DNA of 64,000 nt from Stenotrophomonas nitritireducens (GTDB lineage: Bacteria; Pseudomonadota; Gammaproteobacteria; Xanthomonadales; Xanthomonadaceae), in NCBI RefSeq assembly GCF_001700965.1, contig NZ_CP016756.1, positions 4,454,501-4,518,500 of the forward strand, given 5' to 3'. Shown in pieces: positions 1 to 10,348 of the stretch; position 1 is the stretch's first letter; each line of letters opens with the position of its first letter. A program made the translations under genes and the position numbers. Below the pieces are notes generated by a model. The model saw only the letters and a program-made list of their open reading frames with translations, did no database searches and was not told the origin of the DNA.

Positions 1-1049
1 CTGGCTTCGCGCAGCGCCGCCGCATCGTCGATGGATTTGAGTTGTGCACCACCGGCGGCGCGCGCGTCGATCAGGCTTCCCGATGCACGTGCGACGTCGC
101 GCATGCTTGCCTGCAGTGCGTTCTGCTGGGCGGTGCGGCCGGCTTCGGTGGAGGTGTCCATCTGCAGCGCCTGTACCAGCTGGTCGATGGTGCTGAAGAC
201 GTCACGGGTACTGGCTTGGCCGGCGGTAAAGGCATCGCCGGTGGCCGGGGTGCCTTCAATGCGCACCCGCAACCCCTGGAAGACGATGTCTTCGCCGGTC
301 TTGTAGGTGCCGGTGCCGACCACGGTATTGCCGGCGTCGACAACTTCATAGGTATCGGTGCCGGTGAAGCGCAGCGTGAAGCTGCCGCCGTTCCAGCTGC
401 CCGAACCATCACGGCTGATATCGGTCAGCACTGCCTTGCCGGTATTGCCGGCGGCGGCTGCTGCATCCACCGTACCGTCGCCGGTACGGATGCGCAGGAA
501 CACCTCACTGCCCGGTTGTGCGTCCTTGACGAAGGCGCCGGGTGCGACCTCAACCTGGCGCTGGATCTGGTCACCGTTGTAGGTGACCGTGCCATTGGCC
601 AGGGTGAACGGTGCGGCACCATCGGCGGCGCCACCAAACAGGTAGCGGCCGTTGCCGTCGGTGGTGTTGGCCAGGGCCAGCATCTGGTCCTTGATTGATT
701 GCAACTCGGCGGACACCGTCTTGCGGTCCTCGGCTGACAAGGCGGCGTTGTTGGCCTGCACGGTCAGTTCCGAAACCCGTGCCAACAGTTCGTTGGCCTG
801 CGACAAGGTGTTTTCCTGCAGGCCGAGCCGGTTCTGCGCGGTGTTGGCGTTCTTGCCCAGCTGTTCCAGTTCGGCCAGCACGCGGTCCAGGCCAACGGCG
901 GTACCGGAGGCGACCGGATCATCCTTGGCAGTGACGATCTTCTTGCCGGTGGCCAGCTGCTGCTCAAGATGGTTCATCTTGCTCTGCTTGGACAACATCA
1001 GCGAGACCGACTGGTCGTACATCATGTTGCTGGAGATTCGGTTGCTCAT
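1..1049 (-). CDS. flgL: Flagellar hook-filament junction protein FlgL (C-terminus beyond window)
   Basis: FlgL (HAP3) joins the hook to the flagellin filament. The protein begins MSNRISSNMMYDQSVSLMLS and continues with a flagellin-like helical N-terminus (QLATGKKIVTAKDDPVASGTA). About 349 codons are present and the frame is still open at base 1, so the C-terminal part is missing here; xanthomonad FlgL is around 400 residues. Its ATG overlaps the flgK stop (TGATG), which indicates translational coupling at the distal end of the flg operon. The identification is secure; only the end is unknown. Confidence 0.95.
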   Translation of the reverse strand, partial: MSNRISSNMMYDQSVSLMLSKQSKMNHLEQQLATGKKIVTAKDDPVASGTAVGLDRVLAELEQLGKNANTAQNRLGLQENTLSQANELLARVSELTVQANNAALSAEDRKTVSAELQSIKDQMLALANTTDGNGRYLFGGAADGAAPFTLANGTVTYNGDQIQRQVEVAPGAFVKDAQPGSEVFLRIRTGDGTVDAAAAAGNTGKAVLTDISRDGSGSWNGGSFTLRFTGTDTYEVVDAGNTVVGTGTYKTGEDIVFQGLRVRIEGTPATGDAFTAGQASTRDVFSTIDQLVQALQMDTSTEAGRTAQQNALQASMRDVARASGSLIDARAAGGAQLKSIDDAAALREA

Positions 1050-2926
1050 CAGCCCACCGCCTTCAAGATCGTCTGGAACATGGTGTCGGCGGTGGAGATC
1101 AGCTGTGACGCGGCCTGGTAGGCCTGCTGCAGCCGGAGCATGTCCGCCGCCTCTTCATCAAGGTTCACACCCGAGATCGAATCCCGTGATGCCTTGGCGT
1201 TGTCGTTGATCACCTGCTGCGCCTGCAGCGAGTAGTCGGCTGCACGCGCGGCCGAGCCGATCTGTGTCGTCAGGCCACCAAGCGCGCCGTTCAAGGTGAC
1301 CGTGCCCGCGTTGAATGCCTTGGCATCTTCCACGCCGGCCAACCGCGAGGCATTGCCGTTGTCACTGGAACCTGCAGCGGTCTTGCCGATATCGAAGCGA
1401 TCACCGGTGGCGGGCTTGCCGTCGAGCACGATGCTCCAGCCATTGGCGCTGATGGTCTGTCCCGGGGTATAGGGATAGGGGCCGACACCGTCGATGGTGT
1501 AGTTGTTGGCGTCGGTGAAAGCGATCACCGCCGGGTTGAGCAGGGCAGGGTTGCCAGCATTGAGTACGTCCAGCTTGCCGAGCACGCCGGTGCCGGTATT
1601 GCCCAGCACGGCGGTGCCCTTGACCGGATTGGCGGCGGCAATGCGCGAAGGATCGGTGATCGCCACCGACAAGTCGTTGGTTGCGCCAGCGGTGGGCTGC
1701 AGCAGGAAGCGGTCATTGGCCGCAGGCGTGCCACCCACCACGAACTGCACGCCGTTGACCACGAACGGGTCAGCCGCGGTGCCGCTGCCGGTCATCGGCA
1801 CCGCAGCTCCGGAATCGGCGCGTGTGGCCTGCCAACTGGTGCCATCGAACTTGAGCAGCAGGTTCTGCCCGTCCAGCGCGCCCAGGTCACCATAGCTGGC
1901 GTTGAGCGTGGCTGTGCCGGTATTGGCGCTGTGCGCGGCAATCTTCGGCGTGCCGAGATTGAAGAAGTTGCCCCCGAGGTTGCCGTACAGGTCCATGCCC
2001 TCGGCGTGGGCCTGGTTGAAGGATTGCGCCATGCCTACTGCAATCCGCCCAAGTTCAGCCTGGGCCGGAGTCAGCACGGTCTCGCGGAACTCGAGCAGGC
2101 CGCCGATCTGTCCGCCCATTGCCTTGTTGTCCAAGGTGACGGTCATGCTCTGGGTCTTGATGGCCAGTTGCAGACGTTCGGGCTGGTAGGGATTCGGTGC
2201 AGTGGTGATCTGCGACGCCGTCGTGCCCACCACCAGTGCATGGCCGCCGGCGGAATAGACGTTCATCACGCCGCCGTCCTGAATTACCGCGGTGCCGCCG
2301 GTATAGCCGACCAGCTTGGAGATCAGCTGGTCACGCCGGTCCAGCAGGTCGGGCGCGGCGGCAGCGGCATTGCTGCCGATGGCACCGTTGATCTGCGCGA
2401 TCTCCTTGGCCAGCCGGTTGACCTCGCTGGCCGCGGAGATCAGGCCGTTGTTGACCTCGCTGTTCAGATTGTCGAGGTTGCTATTGAGCTGCTTGAAGCG
2501 GTTCACCAGGGTGCCGGCGTTGTCCAGCACGTCGCGACGGTCGGCGGTGCCGGAGGCGTTGGACGCCAGTCCGTTGACCGCATCGAAGAAGTTTGACCAC
2601 ACGCCGTTGACGTTGGTGGCTGCGTCCGAGAACAGCGCGTCAACGCGGTCCGCCATGCCGGACAGCTGCTGCAGGCGCGCCAGCTCACCGTTGCTGTCGA
2701 GCAGGCGCGAAATGGCGAGCTGGTCGGCGACACGACGGATGTCGGTGATCTTGGTGCCGTTGCCGACATCGCCATAGCCCACGTCGCTCGGGTCGCGAGT
2801 GGCGAAATCCATCTTCTGCCGGCTGTAGCCGTCAGTCTTGATGTTGGCGACGTTGTGGCTGACCGTGGCCAGCGCCCGTTGGAAGGCGATCAGCGCGCTG
2901 GTGCCAGTGGAAAGAACATTAGACAT
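1049..2926 (-). CDS. flgK: Flagellar hook-associated protein FlgK
   Basis: FlgK (HAP1) is the first junction protein between hook and filament and is exported by the flagellar type III system. The 625-residue product has the rod/hook-family N-terminal helix (residues about 15-38, including VSHNVANIKTDGYSRQ) and the matching C-terminal helix (MLRLQQAYQAASQLISTADT), with a long variable surface region between them. Both helices pack in the D0 domain. The gene follows flgJ after 11 bases and overlaps flgL by one base, so flgJKL are read together. Confidence 0.97.
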   Translation of the reverse strand: MSNVLSTGTSALIAFQRALATVSHNVANIKTDGYSRQKMDFATRDPSDVGYGDVGNGTKITDIRRVADQLAISRLLDSNGELARLQQLSGMADRVDALFSDAATNVNGVWSNFFDAVNGLASNASGTADRRDVLDNAGTLVNRFKQLNSNLDNLNSEVNNGLISAASEVNRLAKEIAQINGAIGSNAAAAAPDLLDRRDQLISKLVGYTGGTAVIQDGGVMNVYSAGGHALVVGTTASQITTAPNPYQPERLQLAIKTQSMTVTLDNKAMGGQIGGLLEFRETVLTPAQAELGRIAVGMAQSFNQAHAEGMDLYGNLGGNFFNLGTPKIAAHSANTGTATLNASYGDLGALDGQNLLLKFDGTSWQATRADSGAAVPMTGSGTAADPFVVNGVQFVVGGTPAANDRFLLQPTAGATNDLSVAITDPSRIAAANPVKGTAVLGNTGTGVLGKLDVLNAGNPALLNPAVIAFTDANNYTIDGVGPYPYTPGQTISANGWSIVLDGKPATGDRFDIGKTAAGSSDNGNASRLAGVEDAKAFNAGTVTLNGALGGLTTQIGSAARAADYSLQAQQVINDNAKASRDSISGVNLDEEAADMLRLQQAYQAASQLISTADTMFQTILKAVG

Positions 2927-2937
2927 GGACGGCTATC

Positions 2938-4131
2938 TCAACGACGGGTGATGCCGGTAGCACCGGCGTTACTGGCAATGGTCTGGCCCAGGCGCGCACC
3001 GGCATCGCCGATGGCGGCGACAGCGCGGCCGATAGTGGGCCCGGCGGCGATGGCGGCGATCTTCGCCGCGTAGGCCGGATCGGTGGCGTAGCCGGCGCGT
3101 TGCAGGCCCTGCGCGAAGCTGCGCACATCGCTGCCGGCGCTGAGCGCGGCCTGGTAGCGGGGGCTGGTTTTCAGCATGCGGACGTAATCGCCGAAGCTCT
3201 CGGCCATCGAGCCATAGGCACGGAAGCTGGCGGTTTCGTTGCGCCGCTGACCGTTGACGTATTCGTGGGTGCCGGTGGTGGCGCGTTCGCCGCTCCAGCC
3301 GTTGGCCTTGATGCCGAACAGGTTGTGGCTGCTGTCGCCGTTGTCACGTTTGATGTGGCGCTTGCCCCAGCCGGTTTCCAATGCGGCCTGTGCAACCAGT
3401 GCGCGCGGGTCCACGCCCAGCTCGCGCGCGGCGCGTTCGGCATGCGGCCAGATGCTGGCGACAAAGCCTTCCGGCGTGTGCTTGCCGAGCTTGTCGGCGG
3501 CAAGGTTGGCGGTGGTGGTATCGACAGCGTCACCGCGCTGCGCTGCGGTTGCATTGCTCCAGCGGTCGTTGCCCATCGCCCAGTCGGCGGCGGGTGTGTC
3601 GACCAAGGTGTCCTGATACGGGCTGGCGCTGCTCAACGAGGCATGGAAACTGCTGCTGTCACGGCCGGCAATCAGATCCAGCGCCTGCGCCTGCGGTGCC
3701 ATATAGGTGGATTGGTCGCCGATGTTCAATGACGACAGGGGATCCACGTTGCCTGCCGATGCCGGATCCAGCGGCAGGGCAGGCGCTGCCGGGGCGGTCA
3801 ATTGATAGGCACGCGCGGCAGCAGCGGGCTTGATGCGGGGATCAACGTTGGGTGTATTGGCTGCATCGCTGCCGCCGAGCTGGCGCGCGATCATCGCCGA
3901 CAGGCCGAGCCCACGGCCGCGCGTCATCGCCTCGGCAATGCGCTGATCGTACATCTCGCGGAACATCTGGTTTTCGCCCGGGAACAGCGAATCGCCGAAG
4001 CTTGCATCACGCATGCTCTTGACCAGCATCTGTGCGAACTGGCCTTCCAGCTGGCGGGCAACCTTGTCGATCTTCGCCGGATCATTGGCGAGGGCCGGGT
4101 TCAGTTCCAGCGATGGCGCGGCGATACGCAT
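2938..4131 (-). CDS. flgJ: Flagellar rod-capping protein / peptidoglycan hydrolase FlgJ
   Basis: FlgJ caps the growing rod and cuts peptidoglycan so that the rod can cross the periplasm. The 397-residue product has an N-terminal rod-cap domain (residues 1-90, KVARQLEGQFAQMLVKSMRD) and a C-terminal glucosaminidase domain (about 220-370). The likely catalytic Glu252 lies in LVAQAALETGWGKR. It is longer than the E. coli protein (313 residues) because of an Ala/Pro-rich linker at about 90-220. It lies one base downstream of flgI. Confidence 0.96.
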   Translation of the reverse strand: MRIAAPSLELNPALANDPAKIDKVARQLEGQFAQMLVKSMRDASFGDSLFPGENQMFREMYDQRIAEAMTRGRGLGLSAMIARQLGGSDAANTPNVDPRIKPAAAARAYQLTAPAAPALPLDPASAGNVDPLSSLNIGDQSTYMAPQAQALDLIAGRDSSSFHASLSSASPYQDTLVDTPAADWAMGNDRWSNATAAQRGDAVDTTTANLAADKLGKHTPEGFVASIWPHAERAARELGVDPRALVAQAALETGWGKRHIKRDNGDSSHNLFGIKANGWSGERATTGTHEYVNGQRRNETASFRAYGSMAESFGDYVRMLKTSPRYQAALSAGSDVRSFAQGLQRAGYATDPAYAAKIAAIAAGPTIGRAVAAIGDAGARLGQTIASNAGATGITRR

Positions 4132-4132
4132 G

Positions 4133-5251
4133 TCAGATCACCTCGAGGTCGGCGGTGAGTGCGCCGGCCTGCTTGAGGGCTTCCAGGATGGCAATCAGGT
4201 CGCCCGGTGCCGCGCCGACTTCGTTGACCGCGCGGACGATCTCATCCAGGGTCGCACCGCCATCGAAGCGGAACATGCGGCTGCCTTCATTGCTGGCGGT
4301 GATGGTGGACTGTGGCGTGACCACCGTCTGCCCGCCACCAAAGGCATTGGGTTGACTGACCTGGGCCGATTCGCTGACGGTCACCGTCAAGGAACCGTGC
4401 GAGATCGCTGCCGGGCTGACCCGCACCTGCGAGCCGATCACAACAGTGCCGGTCCGCGAATTGACGACGATGCGTGCCGGTGCCGCGCCTGGCGACAGCT
4501 CGACGTTCTCGATGCGTGCGAGCATGCCGATGCGGGCGCCCGGGTCGGTGGGTGTCTGCACCGCAACGGTGCCACCATCAACCGCGCGCGCGGCGCCCTC
4601 GCCGAAGGTGGCGTTGAGCGCGCTGACCATCCGCGAGACGGTGGTGAAATCGCTCTGGTGCAGGTTCAAGGTGATGTCGCCGCCAGCGGAGAAAACATCC
4701 GGCAGGGCGCGTTCGACGGTTGCCCCGTTGGGGATGCGGCCTGCGCTGGGAATATTGACCGACATGCGCGAGCCATCCTTGCCCTGGGCACCGAAGCCGC
4801 CGACCACCAGATTGCCCTGGGCGATGGCATAGACCTGACCGTCTATGCCTTTGAGCGGTGCCATCAGCAAGGCACCGCCACGCAGCGACACCGCATTGCC
4901 GATCGAGGACACGGTGATGTCGATGGTCTGGCCGGGTTTGGCGAACGGTGGCAGCTCGGCGTGGATCGCGACGGCGGCAACGTTCTTCAACTGCGGGTTT
5001 ACATTGGCCGGAACATTGACGCCCAGCTCACCGAGCAGGTTCTTCAGGCTCTGCACGGTGAAAGGTGCCTGGCTGGTGCGGTCGCCGCTGCCATCCAGGC
5101 CGACGACCAGGCCGTAACCGACCAGCGCATTGCCACGCACGCCGCCGACCTGGGCCAGGTCCTTGATCCGCTCGGCGTGGGCGGGCAGGGCAGTGGCCAG
5201 TGCCAGTACTGCCAGGGCGAGATTGCGCATGCAGGAAAAAGTGTTCATCAC
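4133..5251 (-). CDS. flgI: Flagellar P-ring protein FlgI
   Basis: FlgI forms the periplasmic P-ring, the peptidoglycan-level bushing around the rod. The 372-residue product starts with a Sec signal peptide (hydrophobic [16 protein letters not shown], cleavage near residue 26), followed by the family signature [21 protein letters not shown]. The C-terminus [20 protein letters not shown] is also typical. The start could be the second Met or Met8; all give a usable signal. It sits between flgH and flgJ with gaps of only a few bases. Confidence 0.97.
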   Translation of the reverse strand: MMNTFSCMRNLALAVLALATALPAHAERIKDLAQVGGVRGNALVGYGLVVGLDGSGDRTSQAPFTVQSLKNLLGELGVNVPANVNPQLKNVAAVAIHAELPPFAKPGQTIDITVSSIGNAVSLRGGALLMAPLKGIDGQVYAIAQGNLVVGGFGAQGKDGSRMSVNIPSAGRIPNGATVERALPDVFSAGGDITLNLHQSDFTTVSRMVSALNATFGEGAARAVDGGTVAVQTPTDPGARIGMLARIENVELSPGAAPARIVVNSRTGTVVIGSQVRVSPAAISHGSLTVTVSESAQVSQPNAFGGGQTVVTPQSTITASNEGSRMFRFDGGATLDEIVRAVNEVGAAPGDLIAILEALKQAGALTADLEVI

Positions 5252-5256
5252 GGTGC

Positions 5257-5946
5257 TCAGAACAGCGCAAGCGCGGAGTTGAAGAAACGGCCCAGCCAGC
5301 CCATTGCATTGGACTGGGCTACCGCGCCGCGACCGCCATAGGCGATACGCGCATCGGCAACCCTGCTGGAGGAAATGGTGTTGTCCGGAGCGATATCCGC
5401 CGCGCGTACCACGCCCTGGATCTGCACCAGCTCATCGCCTTGGTTCAAGCGCAGGTTCTTCTGACCCTGCACAACCAGGTTGCCGTTGGGCAGGCGCTGG
5501 ATCACGGTGACGGTCACGCTGCCCTGCAGGCGATTGCTCTGCGCGCTGTTGCCCTTGCCGGCAAAGTCGCGCTCAGCTGCGGCCGAGGCGCCAAGGATGT
5601 CCTTGCCGCCCAGCGTGACCGGTGCGCCGAACAGTGTCGGCGTACCGACATCGACGTTGGACTTCTTGCTGATCGCGGTGCTGGCGGTGGTGGTGGCCAT
5701 GGTGTTTTCGACCAAGGTGATCGTCAACAGGTCACCGACGTCACGCGCGCGCCTGTCGCCGTACAGATTCAAGCCCGGGCCCGCCGCGTAGATCGCACCG
5801 GCGGTGGGTGCTGCGGCCTGCACCACGATGGGCTGGACTGGTGCCATCGGCGCGTAGGGGCGCACGTCGCCAGCCAGCGTGCAGCCGCCGATCAAGGCAG
5901 CGCACAGGGCGATGGAAAGTTGGCGCAGGAGTGGGGTGCTGCTCAT
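5257..5946 (-). CDS. flgH: Flagellar L-ring lipoprotein FlgH
   Basis: FlgH forms the outer-membrane L-ring. The 229-residue product has a lipoprotein signal with the lipobox ending at Cys22 (ALIGGC), and the family core [20 protein letters not shown] followed by [21 protein letters not shown]. It lies directly between flgG and flgI, the conserved order. Lipidation by Lgt and LspA and transport by Lol to the outer membrane are expected; lolA is also in this window at 35763-36401. Confidence 0.97.
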   Translation of the reverse strand: MSSTPLLRQLSIALCAALIGGCTLAGDVRPYAPMAPVQPIVVQAAAPTAGAIYAAGPGLNLYGDRRARDVGDLLTITLVENTMATTTASTAISKKSNVDVGTPTLFGAPVTLGGKDILGASAAAERDFAGKGNSAQSNRLQGSVTVTVIQRLPNGNLVVQGQKNLRLNQGDELVQIQGVVRAADIAPDNTISSSRVADARIAYGGRGAVAQSNAMGWLGRFFNSALALF

Positions 5947-5968
5947 GACGGTATCCCTTGGCGACCAA

Positions 5969-6754
5969 TCAGACGTTGTTGTTGAGGTAGCCGAGCATCG
6001 AGTCGGTGGTGGAAATGGCCTTGGCGTTCATTTCGTAGGCGCGCTGGGTTTCGATCATCGATACCAGTTCTTCGACCACGTTGACGTTGCTGCCTTCCAG
6101 CGCGCCCTGCACCACGGTGCCCAGGCCGTTGAGGCCGGGCGTGCCGTTCTGCGCGGGGCCTGATGCGGTGGTTTCCAGGTACAGGTTTTCGCCCTTGGCT
6201 TGCAGGCCGGCCGGGTTGATGAAATCAGTGAGCGTCAACGAACCGATTTCCACCGAGGCGGCTTCGCCGGCCATCTTCACGCTGATGGTGCCGTCGGTAC
6301 CGATGGTCATCGACTGCGCGCCTTCCGGGATCTGGATGCCAGGCTGCACCGGATAGCCGCTGTTGGTTACCAGTTCGCCCTGGGCATTAATCTGGAAACT
6401 GCCGTCGCGGGTATAGGCGGAGCTGCCGTCGGGCATCATCACTTCAAAGAAGCCGCGGCCGTTGGCCATCACATCCAGGGCGCGACCGGTCTGTTGCTGG
6501 CTGCCCTGTTCAAAATGCTTGGAGGTGGCAACCACGCGCACACCGGTACCCAGCTGCAGGCCGGTCGGCAACTGCGTCTGTGCCGAGGACGAACCGCCTG
6601 GCTGACGCACCTGCTGATACAACAGATCCTCGAAGCTGGCGCGGTCGCGCTTGAATCCGGTGGTATTGGTGTTGGCCAGGTTGTTGGAGACAACCGACAT
6701 GCGTGTCTGCTGTGCATCCAAGCCGGTCTTGGCGACCCACAATGCCTGATTCAT
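5969..6754 (-). CDS. flgG: Flagellar distal rod protein FlgG
   Basis: FlgG builds the distal rod. The 261-residue product has the N-terminal rod/hook motif [20 protein letters not shown], the FlgG-specific segment that follows it ([14 protein letters not shown]), and a C-terminal helix ending [20 protein letters not shown]. About 300 bases separate it from flgF, and a sigma-54 motif lies in that gap, so flgG appears to head its own transcription unit running flgGHIJKL. Confidence 0.98.
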   Translation of the reverse strand: MNQALWVAKTGLDAQQTRMSVVSNNLANTNTTGFKRDRASFEDLLYQQVRQPGGSSSAQTQLPTGLQLGTGVRVVATSKHFEQGSQQQTGRALDVMANGRGFFEVMMPDGSSAYTRDGSFQINAQGELVTNSGYPVQPGIQIPEGAQSMTIGTDGTISVKMAGEAASVEIGSLTLTDFINPAGLQAKGENLYLETTASGPAQNGTPGLNGLGTVVQGALEGSNVNVVEELVSMIETQRAYEMNAKAISTTDSMLGYLNNNV

Positions 6755-6806
6755 GATGCGATTCCTTGGTAACTGATGCCGGCCGGTTGGCCCTTGCCTG
6801 TGTCAA

Positions 6807-6822
6807 TGCATGGGCCGTGCCA
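6807..6822 (-). promoter_or_regulatory. Sigma-54 promoter for flgG
   Basis: On the minus strand the sequence TGGCACGGCCCATGCA matches the -24/-12 consensus TGGCACG-N4-TTGCA except for one base in the -12 box, with the required GG-N10-GC spacing. It lies 53 bases before the flgG ATG. It explains the otherwise unusual 300-base gap between flgF and flgG; the rest of that gap (6823-7054) shows no gene I can support. RpoN with a FleQ-type activator is the expected regulator in this family. Confidence 0.75.
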
Positions 6823-7054
6823 AAAGTGGTGTCGAAATATCGGCGGTGTTCGCGGGCTGCCTTGGTGACGTGCGAGTGGCGCCAAACTCATGACGCCGGA
6901 CACGACTGCATCGGCCTGGGCTGAACAGGGCGGGCACGGGAAAGGGAGGAACCGAAGTGAGGATGCTGGCAGCGGGGAACGCACCGCTGTGTGTTGCATC
7001 GCGCGCCGCGCAGTCGTGCAGGCGCGCGCTATGTACGCGCGACGGGTGGTTCTA

Positions 7055-7804
7055 TCAGCCGTTCAGGCGCAGCAGGCTGTTGGCGCTGCGTGCGTTCTCG
7101 TCGCCATGCTTGATGACCTTCACCTGCATTTCGAACTGGCGCTGCAGCTGGATCATCTGCACCAGCGCGCCGGCTGCGTCGACGTTGCTGGATTCGAGCA
7201 TGCCGCTGTCCAGTGCCTTGCCTTGGCGCTGCGCGAAAGGCTGCTGGGGATCGGTATTGCGCATCAAGCCATCAAGCCGGCGCTCCAGTTGCTCGTTGGG
7301 TGCATCGACCACGCGCAGGCGGCCAATCATCGCCATCGTCTGCGGACCTTCGCCCAGCGGGATGATCGACAAGGTGCCATCGTGGCCGATCTCCATCGCC
7401 TGGTGCGGTGGTACCGCGATCGGATTGCCGTTGTCATCGAGTACGGCATTGCCTTCGGCGGTGAGCAGTTGCCCGTTCGGCGTCAGCGACAAGGCGCCGC
7501 TGCGGGTATAGGCCTCGCTGCCGTCGCTGGATTGCACCGCCAGCCAGCTGCCCGGCTGCAGGGAAAGGTCCAATGCATTGCCGGTGATCTGCTGGGCGCC
7601 GACGCGGCGGTTGAAGCCGGCATCCACGTGTAACGCATCCACGCGTGACGGATAGCCCGGGCCCTGGATGCGGAAGGCTTCCGTATTGGCCAGTGCTTCC
7701 TTGAAGCCCGGGGTATCCGAATTGGCCAGGTTGTGCGACACGGTGGCCTGCGCCTGCAGCGAGGCACGGGCGCCGGTCATGGCAACGTAGAGGGCTTTGT
7801 CCAT
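7055..7804 (-). CDS. flgF: Flagellar proximal rod protein FlgF
   Basis: FlgF is a proximal rod subunit. The 249-residue product starts MDKALYVAMTGARASLQAQA, with the rod motif TVSHNLANSDTPGFKEALAN, and ends in a helix LVQMIQLQRQFEMQVKVIKH. It follows flgE after a 172-base spacer that contains a short inverted repeat (GGCTGG / CCAGCC near 7935-7953), so readthrough from flgE is possible but may be modulated. It probably ends the flgBCDEF transcription unit. Confidence 0.97.
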   Translation of the reverse strand: MDKALYVAMTGARASLQAQATVSHNLANSDTPGFKEALANTEAFRIQGPGYPSRVDALHVDAGFNRRVGAQQITGNALDLSLQPGSWLAVQSSDGSEAYTRSGALSLTPNGQLLTAEGNAVLDDNGNPIAVPPHQAMEIGHDGTLSIIPLGEGPQTMAMIGRLRVVDAPNEQLERRLDGLMRNTDPQQPFAQRQGKALDSGMLESSNVDAAGALVQMIQLQRQFEMQVKVIKHGDENARSANSLLRLNG

Positions 7805-7976
7805 AAGGCGTGGGTTCGGAAGTGAAGAGGGGTTGAAGCGCAGGGAGCGGGGCGGAGCAACCCGCCGCGCGGCACCTGCGGGCGCGCGACGTCGGTGCAG
7901 TGTCGTGCATAAACCGGGGCGCGATCGGTTGGAGGGCTGGTCACTGGCCAGCCATGCACCGTCGCGCCCGACTGGC

Positions 7977-9197
7977 TTACCTGATGTTGATGATGGTCTG
8001 GGTGATCTGGTCCTGGGTGGACACCATCTGCGAATTGGCCTGGAAATTACGCTGGGCCACGATCATGTTGACCAGCTGCTCGGTCAGATCCACCGTTGAT
8101 GCTTCCAGCGAGCCGGCCTGGATCTGGCCAAGATCCGAGGTGTCCGGTGCGCCGGTACGCGGGTTGCCGGATGAGAAGGTCTCAACCCACAGATTGTTAC
8201 CGTGGTTCTGCAAACCCTGTGGGTTGTTGAAGGTGGTCAATGCCACCTGGCCCAGCGGTTTGTCATCGCCATTGGAATAACGCGCATACACCACGCCTTC
8301 CTCGGAAATGCTGATCTCATTGAGTTTGCCGGCGGCGTAGCCATCCTGGCGGGTGTCGCGCATCGCGAACTTTTCGCCGTACTGGGTGGCACCTGCAACG
8401 TTCAAGGTCAGGTTGACCACGCCAGCGCCGGTGCTCGGGGTGAACGGCGCCAGGGTGATGTCGCCGTTTGCCGGGTTGGTCAAGGCACCGGCGTTGGAGA
8501 ACTGCAGCGTCGAAGGGCCGCCGGCTGGCTGGCCGTCGATGTAGTTACGTACTTCCCATTCGTTGGCATTGGCCGTCTTCACGAAGTACGAAGTCTGGGT
8601 GTGGCTGACACCCAACGAGTCGTACACGGTGATGCCACCGGTGGAGTGGTTGTAGGTGTTGGAGTCGGTGGGATCGAACGGCGCCACCGTCGGCTCGGGC
8701 GCGTTGCCCGGCAGGGTGAAGGCCATGTTGACCAGCGTGCTCTGCTTGGGCGGGCTGTCGGTGGTAAGCAACTGCAGATCGGTCAGCTGGCCGTCGAAGC
8801 GGGTGCCGTCGGCGCTGGGGGCGAACACCTGCAGGCGTGCGCCCTGCGGGTTCACCACATAACCGTTGTTGTCGGTCTGGAAGTTGCCGGCACGCGAATA
8901 CACGCGCGAACCGTTCATGTTCATGGTGAAGAAGCCTTCGCCGGCCACGGCCAGATCCAGGCTGCGCCCGGTCTGGTTGATGTTGCCCTGCGAGAACTGC
9001 TGCGCCACATTGCTCAGCCGCGCGCCGGAACCAATCGCGTTACGCGACAGGCCATAGCTGGTGGCATTGAACAGATCGGCGAACTCGGCGCGCGATTCCT
9101 TGAAGCCGGTGGTGTTGACGTTGGCGATGTTGTTGGCGGTGACATTCAGGTCAGCGTTGGCCGCATTGATGCCTGACAGTGAGACGTTGAAGCCCAT
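7977..9197 (-). CDS. flgE: Flagellar hook protein FlgE
   Basis: FlgE polymerises into the flexible hook. The 406-residue product has the N-terminal motif MGFNVSLSGINAANADLNVT, then ANNIANVNTTGFKESRAEFA, and a C-terminal helix ending NFQANSQMVSTQDQITQTII. The central surface domain (residues about 140-330) is variable in the family. It lies 31 bases downstream of flgD, whose product is the cap needed to assemble it. Confidence 0.98.
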   Translation of the reverse strand: MGFNVSLSGINAANADLNVTANNIANVNTTGFKESRAEFADLFNATSYGLSRNAIGSGARLSNVAQQFSQGNINQTGRSLDLAVAGEGFFTMNMNGSRVYSRAGNFQTDNNGYVVNPQGARLQVFAPSADGTRFDGQLTDLQLLTTDSPPKQSTLVNMAFTLPGNAPEPTVAPFDPTDSNTYNHSTGGITVYDSLGVSHTQTSYFVKTANANEWEVRNYIDGQPAGGPSTLQFSNAGALTNPANGDITLAPFTPSTGAGVVNLTLNVAGATQYGEKFAMRDTRQDGYAAGKLNEISISEEGVVYARYSNGDDKPLGQVALTTFNNPQGLQNHGNNLWVETFSSGNPRTGAPDTSDLGQIQAGSLEASTVDLTEQLVNMIVAQRNFQANSQMVSTQDQITQTIINIR

Positions 9198-9228
9198 GGC
9201 GATACTCCTGGGAAATCGAAGAGGGGGC

Positions 9229-9903
9229 TCAGCTGACGCGGAGCACGTAGTCGAGCGGGGCAGTGCCCAGCCCCTTGAGATTCAGGTACAGGCCGTCGGT
9301 TCCCACCGTCACGCTTTCCACTTCTGCCTGCACATAGGTGTTGAGCTTGCTCTGTGCGCCGGCGCTGTCGGTATGGGTTGCGGTGACGGTATAGCTGCCC
9401 GCGGGCAGGCGTTTGCCATCGGCGTTGGTGCCATCCCACTGGAAGGCGACCTCGCCCGCGGCGTCGGCCGGCACGCTCAGCTGATTGACCTTCAGGCCGT
9501 TGGCGTCGGTGATGTCGACGGTGACGAAGCCGGCGGAGGGTGCCGCGACAGTGCCGCTGGCGCCGCCTTCGGCTTCCAGCGCGACCTTGGTTGAAGGCAC
9601 CATCACTTCGTGGCCCACCAGGGCCGCACCACGCAGCACCTGATCGCTGGCCATGGACTGCTGGAAGCCCTTCACCGAGGTGTTCAGATCGGTGATGCCC
9701 TGCACGGTGGACAGCTGCGCCATCTGCGCGACCATCTGGCTGTTGTCCATTGGTTTGGTCGGGTCCTGGTGCTGCAGCTGGGTGGTCATCAGCTTCAGGA
9801 AGTCGGCCTGATCAAGCGCGCTTTTGTCCTTGGTTTTTGTGGCGCTGTTCGGGGCAGTAAGCCCGAGCGAGCTGTAGAGATCGGAGTTGACGCTGGTGCT
9901 CAT
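9229..9903 (-). CDS. flgD: Flagellar hook-capping protein FlgD
   Basis: FlgD is the scaffold cap at the tip of the growing hook. The 224-residue product has the family signature ALDQADFLKLMTTQLQHQDP followed by TKPMDNSQMVAQMAQLSTVQ near the N-terminus. The C-terminal half is a FlgD Ig-like/Tudor-like domain (VAFQWDGTNADGKRLPAGSY). Order flgC-flgD-flgE is conserved. Confidence 0.97.
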   Translation of the reverse strand: MSTSVNSDLYSSLGLTAPNSATKTKDKSALDQADFLKLMTTQLQHQDPTKPMDNSQMVAQMAQLSTVQGITDLNTSVKGFQQSMASDQVLRGAALVGHEVMVPSTKVALEAEGGASGTVAAPSAGFVTVDITDANGLKVNQLSVPADAAGEVAFQWDGTNADGKRLPAGSYTVTATHTDSAGAQSKLNTYVQAEVESVTVGTDGLYLNLKGLGTAPLDYVLRVS

Positions 9904-9929
9904 ATCGGCAGATTCCTGGGGGAGGGGGC

Positions 9930-10337
9930 TCAGCGGCCCATGGTCAGCGTGGCCAAGGCAAGCTCTTTGGCCGTGCTGAGCATTTCCACACCGGCCTGGT
10001 AATTGCGCGAAGTGGAGATGAGGTTGACCATCTGCGCCACCGGATCGACGTCGGGCGAATACACGTAGCCCTCGCCATCGGCCAGCGGATGATTGGGTTC
10101 GTAACGTTTGATCGGCGGCGCGTCACTCTGCGCTATCTCCTTGACCTGCACGCCGGTAAGATTCGGATCGGTACGGCTGGTGACGGCCTGGAAGATCGGC
10201 TCCAACGGCTTGTAGACCGCCTGCGGCGAACCGGCGATGGAATCGGCGTTGGACAGGTTGGAGGCGATGGTGCTCATGCGCACCGACTGCGCCTGCAAGG
10301 CGGAACCGGCAATATCGAAGATGGGGAGGTTGCTCAT
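9930..10337 (-). CDS. flgC: Flagellar proximal rod protein FlgC
   Basis: FlgC is a proximal rod subunit of the usual small size (135 residues). The N-terminus shows the rod motif MSTIASNLSNADSIAGSPQA, and the C-terminus QMVNLISTSRNYQAGVEMLS is the matching helix. It lies 11 bases downstream of flgB and 26 bases upstream of flgD. Confidence 0.97.
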   Translation of the reverse strand: MSNLPIFDIAGSALQAQSVRMSTIASNLSNADSIAGSPQAVYKPLEPIFQAVTSRTDPNLTGVQVKEIAQSDAPPIKRYEPNHPLADGEGYVYSPDVDPVAQMVNLISTSRNYQAGVEMLSTAKELALATLTMGR

Positions 10338-10348
10338 GGCGCGTTTCC

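Noticed and set aside
4013..5341. 442-codon plus-strand frame across flgI
   Set aside because: Antisense to flgI and flgJ; composition typical of a shadow frame.
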